A stretch of DNA of 64,000 bases from assembly GCA_051294375.1 (NCBI GenBank), contig CM119264.1:24096002-24160001 (forward strand), read 5' to 3'. Positions 1 to 12,197 of this stretch are shown piece after piece (within the stretch, counting starts at the first letter, position 1; every line of letters starts with the position of its first letter). The DNA is from Paraspadella gotoi. Taxonomy: Eukaryota; Chaetognatha. A model generated the notes under the pieces. It was not told the DNA's origin, made no database searches, and was given only the letters and a program-made list of their open reading frames with translations. A program made the position numbers and the translations under genes.

Positions 1-1006
<1,006 letters not shown>

Positions 1007-2792
1007 TTAAGAGGCGTCGCCGTTGTCGCTGACTCCACCGCTGCCGCTAACTGCGTCACCAACGGGAAGTGAACTAGTGAGTCGCGCGAGTTGCTCATCA
1101 AAGGATCGCATTTGCTCTGCGGTGTCGCAAGATTCACTAGAAATCAAAATAAATTTTAACAAAGCAATACTATTGTCACTTGTGAAAACTAAAGTTTACG
1201 GTCAACTATCAGTCCATCCATTTCACCTTCCATCGCGCGGGTCGCCGATTCCGGTATGCAACTGATTCAAGGCGGCGGCAAGATTTGCCATCTCCCGCTG
1301 CAGCGTAGCGGCGGCGTCTCGCTGCGCGGCCTCCAACTCAAGCGCCTCTCGCCGCAGCTCGGCGAATTCCGTCTTGATCGTTTGGAGACTTTCCGCCATG
1401 CGAACGGGGTTAGGAGGCGTGCCGCTCTGGAAAATAAATCGTGTATATAGACTGACTGACTTTCCCTGTTTACCATTCAACCAAATCATCTTTCGTCATA
1501 AACCAACTCCGATCTCATGAAATTGGTATACGTGGCGTATCATAAATTCGTCTCCCGTATAGCTTAGTGAAACTCAGCATGTCCTTTTGGCTTGGACAGC
1601 TAAGCACTCGTTCACCCACCGTGAGTTCCGGGTTCAATCCCCTCAGGGTCACGATGGTAAAGTGTGATGGTGGCGGCATAAACACACCAGTGACACTGAG
1701 CGCCAGCTGTCGGGGAGATGCCTCACACCCCGGGCATCATACATGTCTCCCCGTTGTCATATATAGTCAATATAAAATCATCCATTCATTCACTAAATAT
1801 TAAATAAGCCACCTTGTCGTCCTTGCCCCTGGCTTTGGACATTAAGACCTCCATCCCGTTTACAAGATAGCAGGACCCTGCAAGCTTTTAATCAATCTAC
1901 TTTATTCACCCTTTGTCTTACCTATTAAGGAAATGATACAATGTTTTAAAAAAGTTTCAAATGTATAAAAAGACCACCCCCTTTAGTAGAGCCAAACTTC
2001 GTCAATGGGGTGGGTCAGAAGTTTGATTTGGGAACCTTTCCAAATGAAACTTCATACATTTCTGAGAAAACTTTCAATGGAGCAAAATTTTCTAAAATGG
2101 CAAGAAGCATTAGTAATTAATTTTTTAATATTTATTTATAGATAGGAAATGCCAAAAATTTTTTTTAGAATTTTTTATTTTTAAAAGCAGATTCAAATAG
2201 CTTATGAAAAGTTATCTACACAAAGTATAATTCTTTTTTCAATATTTTGATGATAAGTGGGTTAAAATTGAGAAAAACCTTAAAAAATCATCATCATCAT
2301 CATCATCATCCGATGATTTTAGCAGTTTTTACTAATTTTTAGTAATAAAACATCAAAATTTTAAAAAGTTGTAATTATATTTTTTGCTTAACTTTTTAAG
2401 CTCTATCAGAATCAATTAAAAAAACTTAAAATATCCAAAAAAAATTTTTAACATTATATAGCAATATAATAATATTAATTAGCGAATTACTCATGGTTCG
2501 GAACATTTTTGCAAAAAAATATTTTAACACAATAATTAATACCAATAATGAATTAGTTTAATGCTGTTCCCATTAAAATTTGAATTTGGTCGGCTACCGC
2601 TACCTTTAGTAGTCTTTTATTATTTAGCCGAAACTTTTCTCAGCTACGCTCATACAACGACCCTCGTCTTCTTTCCACCTTCTCGTCTTCGGTGATCCTC
2701 CCATATTCGTCGTCCAACTTTCTCAGGGCGAAGTTGAGATCCGATTCCGTCTTTTTAAACATGGCTTCCACCGTCGCGATCTTTGACTCCAT
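1007..2792 (-). CDS. SKA2: Spindle and kinetochore-associated protein 2 (SKA2)-like
   Basis: SKA2 is a coiled-coil subunit of the Ska complex, which couples kinetochores to microtubules in mitosis. There are three exons: 2792..2679 (38 codons, phase 0), 1426..1227 (ends phase 2) and 1136..1007 (stop TAA). The N-terminus MESKIATVEAMFKKTESDLN parallels human [20 protein letters not shown]. Exon 2 begins SGTPPNPV and continues through a heptad-rich segment equivalent to the human NPVTLLKELSVIKSRYQTL region. The predicted protein is 147 aa against 121 in human, with an acidic/Gly-Ser tail ending SDNGDAS. The start is the first Met that aligns with the family; an in-frame Met lies further upstream. 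The match rests mainly on the N-terminal 60 residues. Confidence 0.8.
1549..1895 (+). repeat. tRNA-derived SINE, family A (longest copy)
   Basis: The head resembles a tRNA gene: an A-box-like stretch (tatagcttagtgaaactc, about 1556-1573) and a perfect B-box-like GGGTTCAATCC (about 1630-1640). An unrelated body ends in a conserved module (ccattcattcac...aataagccacc...gcccctggctttggaca...gcaagcttt). Partial copies sit at 27229-27365 (+), 40299-40365 (+), 43703-43880 (+), 32095-32520 (-) and a scrap at 3978-4010. It lies in SKA2 intron 1, antisense to the gene. That it is a SINE is inferred from the pol III boxes and multiple copies. Confidence 0.75.
2110..2460 (+). repeat. AT-rich dispersed repeat, copy 1
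   Basis: The segment contains the motifs atagataggaaa, tacacaaagtataattc, an (atc)n run and gctctatcagaatc in this order. The same series appears reverse-complemented at about 15225-15600. It lies in SKA2 intron 1. There is no coding capacity and I could not define terminal repeats. It is probably a degenerate non-autonomous transposon. Confidence 0.6.
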
Positions 2793-3449
2793 TATTCCAA
2801 TTTTCTTTATGTCTCTTGATGACCAACTACTTTTCAAGTCATTGGTAAAAGTCCGCAAACTTTCGCACAACTAAAATTACGACGGTTCCGCTGTCGATTT
2901 CTATGAAAGTTACAGGATTACTTGTTTTACAATATCTTTAAAGAAAATTTTTTTAAATATGAGAAAACATAGTTAAGATTTCATGAAAGTAATAATTTCT
3001 GATAAAGAAAAAACATTTATAACTTAGTACAATATATTTTAAGATTGTAATAATAACATATATTGTAATATAATTTACTTTTAGCATATTTGTGAATATT
3101 TTCGGGGTGAGGGAGGTTATATAGAGGTAGGAAGTCACTTATTGAAAATCAAAATATCTAAAAATCTAAAAAGAAAGGAGGTGGAAAGTACATTTGTTTT
3201 GGGATCAAAGTAAGATATGATAGTTGGCTGTCCTAAGCGAAAAAAAAAGACTACTAGGTAAAATCGTGTTAGCTATGTAATAACATTAATTTGGGTGCTG
3301 TAATAAATTATTTTTTAAAAATAAAAAAGACAGCAATTTCAATACGAAGTCAAATTCGAAAATGCAGAAGTTGAGATGATGTAATACCTCACAAGATAAA
3401 CAAAAGGAAATAGAAAAGGTAGACATTAGGTATTTAACATTTTATATTT

Positions 3450-3665
3450 AACTCCAACGATTTTCTCTCAAGTGCCGCGTGAATTGTTGTTACTGTCTCC
3501 ATAGGACCGTCTCCCACTTTATGTCCACGAGCGGCGTTTACCCACCAACGGGCGGCGACATCGATGTCCCTGACTCGCAGAAATAGCCTCCGATTGGTTG
3601 GTTCCAGATCGAGCGAGAGTGAGAGCGAGACGATTGAGACTTAAAGCGGGCGCAAAATTACAAAA
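3450..3665. promoter_or_regulatory. GC-richer block upstream of SKA2; possible promoter
   Basis: This roughly 200-bp island of higher GC content, in strongly AT-rich flanks, includes an inverted CCAAT box (ccgattggttgg near 3592). It lies 0.7 kb upstream of the SKA2 start and 0.7 kb downstream of the cyclin J stop. A core promoter or 5' UTR of SKA2 is the simplest reading, but nothing in the sequence proves a start site. Confidence 0.3.
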
Positions 3666-4325
3666 GGTAGAAAAAAGCATTAGATGTAAAGTTGACAGTC
3701 GACAAGGGTAGTGCGCATGAAAAAAAGTATTGTTAAATCTTTTTTATTAAAACTTTTCCCATAGTTTAACCTGAAAAAAGGGCAAACTTTCAAAAATTCA
3801 TACATTAGCTTAGGAAGAAATTCAGAAATGAATAAAATTTCGAATCAAATTTTTCGATCGAAATCAAAAATTTTTTTCAAGTTTAATTAAACTTCTAGTA
3901 AAATATTTGGATACATATTACTACTAGGTTACGGTTTACTTCTTTCAAATCAAAATCGTAAGCTTCATGCGTCGGTTTATGAAATTGGTATAACCAATAT
4001 AATGGTAGAATAATTCGAAATATAAAAAAATATTGAATACTCAAAAATGCTTTCGTAGGCTAAGTAAAGTAAGTGAACAAAATTGCACTCGGATATTTTG
4101 AAAAAAGGTTGACAAAGACTAATAGTAATAAAGTTATAAACATCACAGAAGACAATCGCGAAGTCGCGTCGCGTCGGGGGGAAAAACGCAAAAAACAAAA
4201 CTACGTCCGAAAATCAAGTGGCTAACTGCGGTTTAGAAACTAGAGCTGAGTACGAATTAGAAACGATAAGAGAGAGGGAGAAATATAGCGATTTTATAGA
4301 TGAAGAGTAAGAACGAAAGAGCTAA

Positions 4326-7300
4326 TCAAAGTTTGAACGGCACGGATACCCGATAACACCCGTTATGCGTCCGGACAGCGTCGGAATCTGATCCCGTGGC
4401 AGACTCTGGGCGATTTCGCCGAAAGTAATGTGCTGTGCGAGATTCATCTTCAACGTCGGAGCATGTGGCCAACGCCGAATCTGGCCGTCGGTCTCGCATA
4501 GCGACGCTGATCGCTGGATTGACGGCAGGCTGGAGCTCGGCTAGGTAAAACTCAGTAGGGGAGACGGGGGTAAAATCTCCTGTTAACAGACGCGCTCTTC
4601 TGCCATCATCATGAGATGAACGTAATGCGGGAGACGGACCTTCCTCGTAGCACTCCTCCTCCGCGGCAAAGTCTTCGGCGACGACTCCGCTGTCGTCCGT
4701 CGACTTGGCGAGAATAGTCTTCACCTCTCTGACGTCATCTTCGTCGATTAGGACGACGTCGTTATCTCCGACCAGATCCACCTCTTGAACGCCGTCGTCC
4801 GGAGAAGCATCGACAACAAGGTCACTGCGGCGCTCTTCCCGCGCCAAGGCCATTCCGAGAGGCTCCACTACCTCGAAAGAGCCGGCCCCATCCCGCAGAA
4901 ACGCGAGCTGGCTTCGAGCGGTCGTCGCGCAGCTGTGGCTATGAACGGTTTCCCTCGCTTCGTTATCTTCCTCGTCTGTCTCCATCTCTATTTCGACGGT
5001 TTCTGCGATGACGTCATCCGAGACTCCGAAATTGTCTTTGAGGCAAATTAAAAATTTTTTTTAGATACTGTAAAGTAGTAACAGAAACTACAGTCGATTG
5101 TCTTTACCTTGCGAACGGAATTCGTGCGTGATGTCCGCGGTGACTGCTACGTTGGAAGAGCCGACGTCGGTGCCCGTTGCGGGGTCGGCTTCGCCCTGGC
5201 AAAAGATATCTTGGTCGCCGGGGAGGATGGGACTGCAAGAGGGAGACCGGAGACGGGGAGCCCGCCCACACATCTCCTCGGCCGCTATTCCTTCGTCGTT
5301 GTCACAACCTTCTCCTTTCAGGCTTCCACGATTGCAATGCGAATCCCCTTCGCCGTCCGAGATTTCGTCCGAATGGTACATCGAATCATCGTCCGAGCTA
5401 AAGAGGAGAGTGGGGGAATTAATTCAGAATCAAGTTGAACAGAGAAAATGATATCACAAAACCTTCCATAAGAAAAAACGACAGTCTCTCCCCACCCCAA
5501 CCATTTTCGCCTGTGTTGCGGGTTCGTGGCCCCGTGCGTTCCCTCGGGCGTTCCTTCCGGCGTCGAAGTGTCTGGCATCGAGCGTCGAACGAGACTCGTC
5601 TCCACTCGACGGTTCTTGTCGCGATCGTGAATTCGAAGCAATTCGCGATGACAGGCGATCAAATCCGTTTCGCTTGAGGAAAAATGGAATGATCACCAAA
5701 GCAGATGATGGAAGCCATTTGAAATAGAAAATTACCTGAAGTTCTTGATAGCTTGCAAAGATTGAGGAAACGCCGGTACCATGTCAAGGCAAGCCCGGGA
5801 GGCGGAGACGGTGGCTGCGGCGACGGTGGAGGGCGTGTAGTCGTGAAAATTGTGGAACTGGAGACACACGGACATGAAATAGCGGGCGTAGTTTCGCAGC
5901 GCGTCGAACTGGCGGCGCCAAGCGACCACAGAGCCATCGCCGTTTAAAATAACGGCGTCCTGATCACGCTCTGGACACCCCAGATTTACGTAGAAGTTGA
6001 TAAAGTGGGCGGGGGTAACGAGCCCCACCTCCCAATCGAAGAACTTGAGCAACATCAACTCCATCTGCAGGAAGTCGGCGGGAGCATAGGCACCGCCGCA
6101 GTACTCGCTTTGAGGACGTTGGCAGGGATAGGAGAAGTATTTTAATAGACAGAAGTCTATGATTTACACTTAATATCACGCTATACGAAAAATAATAAAA
6201 GGTAGTTTTTAGTTTATAAAATGAGTAAAACCAATACAAACAACAACAACACGCAACCTCGGTTGAAATTGACTTTATTAACCTTACCCCTGATTGCTTG
6301 CCCTCTCTTTATGGTCAACGTTGACCTTGTAAATAAATACCCATTGTTATAGACTTAGCATCTGAGCCTTTTGACTTATCGTTTTTAACCATATTGAAGA
6401 ATAAACCATTCTTAATCTGAAAATTGTTGAGTCCACACCAGGTTATTATAAAAATTAATCAAATCAGTCCGGTGTAGTATTTCGCAACTTAATTTGACAA
6501 TCTATAAATCGATCACCCCGAACAGTACAGTAAAAATTATACTATGCTAATAAAATTAAACTATATATACTTATATGAACTATTTACTAACTACTTAGAA
6601 CATAAAAACGAAAATGAGCATTAAAAATAATTTCGTTTCCGAACTTCACTGAGGTGAATGTATTTCGACAAAGCAGAAGTGAGAAACTACCTCAATATGA
6701 TCTGTTTGGGGATGTCCTCCTCTTTTTCTTCAAACTTGGTGGCGACCGAGAGACATCCCATTGCAAGCAGATTTAATTGACTCCTTGATACATCAAAATT
6801 GTCCATGAAGTGATCAAGGAGGTAGACCGAGAGGTGTAAGCTAAGAGTGAGGAAAGACAAATATTAAAAGCATAAGGATAGTCGCAATCGCATAAAAAAA
6901 AAAAATTTGACCCATACCAAACTTTCCTCCCCACACACAAAATTTTATTCCAATCCATCCATCTAATCACGAGTAATTTGAGTTTTTTGCCGGGACGGAC
7001 GGACAGACGGACTTTTTTTTTTTGCTTAATATATCATACTTTGATGTTCTGACATGATTTAAGTTAATGCCCGACAAAATTGAGGGGGCAGACCGAAGTA
7101 AATTATATAGTCGGAATCTGCGATAAACAGATCCGACTAAAAAGCAGTGAATAACTTAATAAAATTCTCAGCACCATCGCATAAGGACAATATATCATTG
7201 ACCTTTTATCCTCTCCCGTAATAGCTACCTGGTAAGTCCGAGTTTGTGTCTTTCTGCTATAGATGTTATCCAGTCTACAAGCTGGCGTCGGTAAGTGAGT

Positions 7301-8223
7301 TGAGGGGATCGGGCTAATGAACGAACAAAGGGAGAGGTCGACGTTTAAAAGTAACAAAACAATTTCAATGTGCCGCGTCGAAATGACTAATGTGTGCAGT
7401 ATGCACACTTTCTAGATAACGAGATTACTTAAGTGTGTAACATGTGCATAATGACTAATTTGATCATTTATTTATAAAGTGTTAACTAATTCGACCAAAT
7501 ATTAAACTATTAATGAAATCACGTGACCGCATTTCTACTTAGTGTTGTCACGACACGACACTGTCGTGACTAAACTGACAAATATAAAATTTAAAATTTT
7601 ATAGGGTGAAGTGAAAGTTTGGAATCAAAATTTAGCAGTTAAATATAGTAGCTCAGTAAGCTTATTTTGTATATAGTACTACCCTTATATAATATTAAAA
7701 TTTTAAAATATTTTTTTTAAATTCAGATTTTTTGCAAGGAATACAAATCCGATCATAAAATTTAAAAATTTGCATTTTTAAACTTTAGCTTATTGTATAC
7801 TTTTTACTATATATAAATATAGTTCACTGGTGCAGAGGAACGGGGCGCTTAACCCGCCTGTAACATGGTGTTACAGCCTGATCCGAAGCTCAGGACTGCT
7901 TGCTTATATTGAACGGTCCTGTGATTAACTCATAACAATAATTACTGTCTCTTAAATCTCGTCTAAGAATTTTTTGAAATTATGCTTAATAAAACGTAAA
8001 AAAAATTATTTTAGGCTCATGTGATCATATTTTTAGGAGATCCGGTGACTGAAAAAATCTGCACATTAGGCATATCATGATTCAATCTTCCATGCACGTA
8101 TACACTTACACTTATACATTTATCACCTTGATAATTCCTTTTCCCTTTGATCTCGCGTTGAACAAGACAGGTGTGAACATCGGCGGCGGCATCGCTGCAC
8201 CACCAATTGCTCACCAACTCCAT
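4326..8223 (-). CDS. CCNJ: Cyclin J
   Basis: Cyclin J is a divergent cyclin-box protein of the A/B-like group. Seven exons: 8223..8127, 7313..7229, 6840..6691, 6107..5736, 5672..5463, 5397..5108, 5035..4326; phases agree at every junction. The N-terminus [17 protein letters not shown] matches human MELEGQWWRGQLAADIH. The first cyclin fold contains [22 protein letters not shown] and [14 protein letters not shown]; the second contains [18 protein letters not shown] and [13 protein letters not shown]. Exon 5 could instead end at 5496, which keeps the same phase. The protein is about 637 aa, against roughly 370-380 in human. The excess is an acidic Ser-rich tail in the last two exons (EEDDNE-like, [15 protein letters not shown]) with no recognised domain. 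Intron 1 holds a truncated SINE. Confidence 0.93.
7826..7957 (+). repeat. SINE family B, 5'-truncated copy
   Basis: The stretch gcttaacccgcctgtaac ... cctgatccgaagctcagg ... cttatattgaacg is shared, in reverse complement, with the longer copy at 29098-29320. Only the 3' body is present. It sits in intron 1 of cyclin J. Confidence 0.65.
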
Positions 8224-9037
8224 CTGGTTTATGGAAACTTTCGATTTGTATAAATCTAATGATAATTTATATCAATTTTCGGGAATAGGGCAGAGTATTC
8301 GATCTAAGGTAAGAAAAGTCTAATTTGAAGAACGAACTATCGAACTCTCGTTTTTTTTCTACTGTGACTTAGTCGGCGGAAGATTTAAATTTACGAAAAT
8401 GAGAATGCTTACTCTAGTTTATATCATTTACTTAAAGATAATCATAAAAAACCTGAAATAACAAAAAAACATGCGGTCTATATTGCCAAAAAATGGTTGA
8501 AAATGAATAGAAACGATGAAAATCAAATAGGTGGTTACGCACTCGTCTCCACCGAAAAGGTAAAAAGAGAATTAGATAAATGTCACGGGGAGCGCAAAAA
8601 CGAAAACAAGCGAAAAATTTATTTGCAGAAATTTGTATAAGCCGTAAAATTCAAATCACAGAAAATGTAAAAGGACGTAGAAAATTTTTTATTGCCTCTG
8701 AATTGCTTTTTTTTAAGTCTAAAAAGTTTGATTAGCCAAAGGAAAAATTCTCTAAAAGTGCGACAGAAGACAGTTACCAAAATATTAACAAAGAACGAGT
8801 ATTTTTTCGAAAAGATTGTTTACTACGTATAAAGATTAAAGATTTTACTCTTTACAGTTCAACCAAATTGGTTGTATTGATTTTTGTCACATTCAACAGA
8901 AAAAAAAGTGATGCAAAAAATCGATTTTCATCAGGTTTTTCGTTTTCGATTTCTCGCGGGACCCCCAAATAGTGGCGATATAAAATATTTCTAAAAATTC
9001 TGGAAATCAAATAAGCTCTCGCCTCTCTAGTAACTTG
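8224..9037. other. Intergenic region between cyclin J and gasdermin
   Basis: Both flanking genes are on the minus strand, so this 0.8 kb must hold the cyclin J promoter and the gasdermin 3' UTR. It is AT-rich, with one slightly GC-richer stretch near 8365-8385. I see no additional exon. Confidence 0.5.
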
Positions 9038-12000
9038 TCACAGTATTAGGCATTTTCCGCTGAAGCAGTCATTGTCCCGGACGACCAATTCCTTGACGTC
9101 GGCGTCGCCGCCGTAGAGAGCGAAGAGGACACGGAAGGCCGCTTCCAACTCCAACTTCAGCTTCCAGTTTTTCGGTGGGAGGAGTCGTTTGACGCCGCTT
9201 AGATCGGAGAAGGCGTCGGCAGCTTCAGCGGTGTCTCCACTGGAGCCCTCGCCTTTTTCGCCATTGAATCCAAAGGTAACCAAAAACTTGACGCTGAAAT
9301 TCTCTCTAGGGGAAGATGAAAAAAAAATCAAGCGGCTTTAATATTGATATTTTTTACATTGAAGTCGAAATTCGCAACTAGTTTTCATATTTACGTACGT
9401 TGTACCAACAAAGTATATATAAAATTGTGATTATCATGGTTAATGGTTAGACAATATTTACCTTCTCTTGTTTTCATTGACAAGCTATTTTATCAGTTAA
9501 CGAATAATACCTGGCGAAAAGAGCCTTGACATTCTTTTCCTTCGTGTCGACGGGCTGATTCTTAAGTGCTGTTTGAATAACGAAGACAAGGGGGGCGGCG
9601 AATTCGGAAGTGACACCCTCTAGCGCCAAAAGTTGCTCGTCGGCCATCTCGTCCATCGCCTGAAAGAGGCTCCAGACTGCGCCGAAGGAGGGAGACTTGG
9701 CGACGGGAAATCGGACGAGGGACTCGTCGAACCGGAATTCGGCCAGGCGGAGCAAAATGCGCCAGCCGTTGTCGTCGGGCGACAATTGCAAGTGGTCCTA
9801 AAAAAGAAGAAAAATAAACATCAGGCAAAATTTTGCAATGTCCACCGTCTAATTGTACCTCTAAATCCTTGAGGTCGACTGTCTCGTCGTTGGCGCCACG
9901 TTGCAAAGCATAGTGGGCATGGCGCATGGTCGACAAAAGTTTTGGAATGCACGCAGGATGCGAGGATATCTGTCAAATAAACATTCTAATATATAACTGA
10001 TCAAAATATACATCTTGCTAAATAAATGAATATCGCATTTCATTTCCACCTGTAGCACGGCGTGATGGAAGTCCTTTTTCTCGGATCCCTCAAGAGCGAT
10101 GAGCGGACTAAAGAGTTCCGCTGGGGGCGTGTCGAGGCTCATCGAGGCTTTGGACTCTTCCTTCGAGTCCTCCAAAGAAACAAAGCGACCCTCCTCTCCG
10201 TCGAGAAGCACAAGTTTCACGCCACCGTCGGGATAGACCAACAGTTCACGTACAGAGTAAGCAATCGCAGTGCCTGAAAAACGGAGAATAATTTAGTATT
10301 TGTACATTGCCAAAATGTAATGATTTTTCTCTCCTTCTCTCTCTCTCTTTCACCATTTCAAATTTACTCAATCTCTCTCCTTCCCTGCCCTTACCTTCAC
10401 CTGCCCTCACATCTGACCCCTATCCTTCTCTCAAATCTTTGTTGGAAACTCTCTCTCTCTCACAAACTTAATGTTTGAAAGATTTGAAAGCTTATTGATA
10501 CAAATGCTGATGAAGACTCGAACTTTAATGAGTCGAAACATGTCCGATTTTAAAAACAAAATCATTCTTGATTAGTCATACATTGATACGATGATAGTCA
10601 TTCATTGATGCGATGAAGTAATTCATAGTAAATAAAAACAAACAAATGCGTGTATGAGTGAGAGAGAGAGAGGGAAAGAAAAAAAAAAATAAGAGAAGCT
10701 GGACAAACCGCTGCAGAGCGAACTCGTTTTTAGACGAATCAGACGAAGCTGCGACGGAAAAAAAGAGAGAGAGCGCGACATATAATTAAAATAGAGAGAA
10801 AAAGAAAAAACTGGACAGCCGCTGCAGAGCTGAACTGGTCTATATACATAAAAATGAGTGAAGTGTAGCGGTAGTATTTCATACCCCGCTACTCGTCCGA
10901 GAATCAGCAGCACCTATGGCGCCGGAGGTAGCAAGAGCTCCTCCCAACCCAAAGGACTCGGGTAACATAACGGGAAACAAAACAATTTTAAACAAAATTT
11001 TCTATATTAAATTAATGTTCTTTAGTACATGAACAACTATTCGAATTTTAATCTGCAACTTTCACTACGCCTTAATGATTACTACTTACAACGCACTTTC
11101 CCCATACCTTTCGGCAAGGTTATCTTATTTGTGGAAGCATCGTCAATGTTCCCCTCGGGATGAACGACGGGCGGGACGTCAACGGCCGCATTGCCGCCCG
11201 CCTCCTTGTGCGAGGAGAGTACGGCGTCCTTGGTGACGACGGCGGAGGCGAGGACGACGCATAGGCACTTGCGGCAATCCCGCCGAGTCTCCTCCACTAG
11301 GTCGTGACTAAGGTTAATGTGTCGAGCCTGAAGTATAAATCAACAGGTACATCAATAGGGAATTCTGGCAAAACGTCATCAATAATGACTGATTAAGGCC
11401 AGTTGTTATTATCAGACGTCCCTAGTAGGTCCCGGGATTGGTGACATCTTATACATTAAGTACGTACGTAACAGGTGGAGACCAATAGTTTAATATGATA
11501 ACAAAAGACAAAAAACTTTCATGGAATAACCTTGAGACGTACTTTATTACCTAAGCATAATCGAAAACCACTACTACACTCATATTCCCCTCAGCACCTG
11601 CAGGGCGTCGGATATGTCGTCCTCCTCGCTTTCCACCTTGTCCACTTTACCCAAATCCGCCTCAACCTCGACGAGGTCGTTGCCGGAGACTTCGACGTCC
11701 ACGAGCTCCTTGGCGATTTTGACTCCGAGTCGCCCCGAGGCCGAGAACTTGGAGCTTCGGGAATACGCCAGCAGCTCGTGGCTGGAAGTCTTCACACCGA
11801 GATCTTTTAACAAGAAAATAACGAATGAAAGTAGTCGGCGTGTCTGCATCATAAGTTGGTTAACAGGAAGTCATCACGACTTTTAAAGCTTTACAGACTC
11901 GGTATCGTGATGTTGAGGTACTTTTTGTGACAAGTATTAAGTTTGTAAGTCTGTTAAATTTTAACTGTAGAACTACAAATTCTCTCCCCTTCACTCACCT

Positions 12001-12197
12001 TTTTCAGGCTCGGCGAGTATCTCCTGCAAAGAAAAGCTGGTAGGCTGGTATTTGGGCGTCTGCCAGACCCAATAGGGTTTTTTCTTGACGACAACGTGAA
12101 GCGGAAGACAATTGTCGGCCGTATCGATGGAGGAAATGGGGAGGAGAGTCTCGCTGCCGATGGCTTTGACGAAAGATTCGGACGCCGCTTCGAACAT
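9038..12197 (-). CDS. Gasdermin (gasdermin-E/pejvakin-like)
   Basis: Gasdermins are autoinhibited pore-forming proteins. The N-terminal domain inserts into membranes after cleavage of a linker, causing pyroptosis. Seven exons, all in phase: 12197..11999, 11803..11598, 11327..11108, 10273..10050, 9969..9859, 9797..9511, 9305..9038, giving 504 aa (human GSDME 496). The N-terminus MFEAASESFVKAIG...DNCLPLHVVVKKKPYWVWQTPKY follows the GSDME pattern (MFxxAT...KKKRFWCWQRPKY). Exon 2 has LGVKTSSHELL and LGKVDKVES; exon 3 has INLSHDLVEE and CLCVVLASAVV; exons 3/4 give KITLPKGTAIAYSVRELLV. Residues about 235-280 form a charged linker with Asp at 244 (SLED/S) and 256 (MSLD/T), near the human caspase-3 site at 270, but no clear DxxD. 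Exons 5-7 fit the helical repressor domain. The short Kozak-side spacing and family alignment support this start. Confidence 0.9.
10507..10540 (+). other. Hammerhead-like CTGATGAA-stem-CGAAAC motif
   Basis: The segment reads CTGATGAA, then a 5-bp stem (gactc/gagtc), then CGAAACATG. This resembles the core of a hammerhead ribozyme, but one extra A lies between the CTGATGA box and the stem. It lies in gasdermin intron 3. A second example is at 31638-31676. It is probably a module of a dispersed repeat; activity is not implied. Confidence 0.4.

Noticed and set aside
10623-10913. 96-codon minus-strand frame inside gasdermin intron 3
   Set aside because: Phase and homology show that exon 3 joins exon 4 directly (KG|TAIAYSV); this frame has no conserved content.
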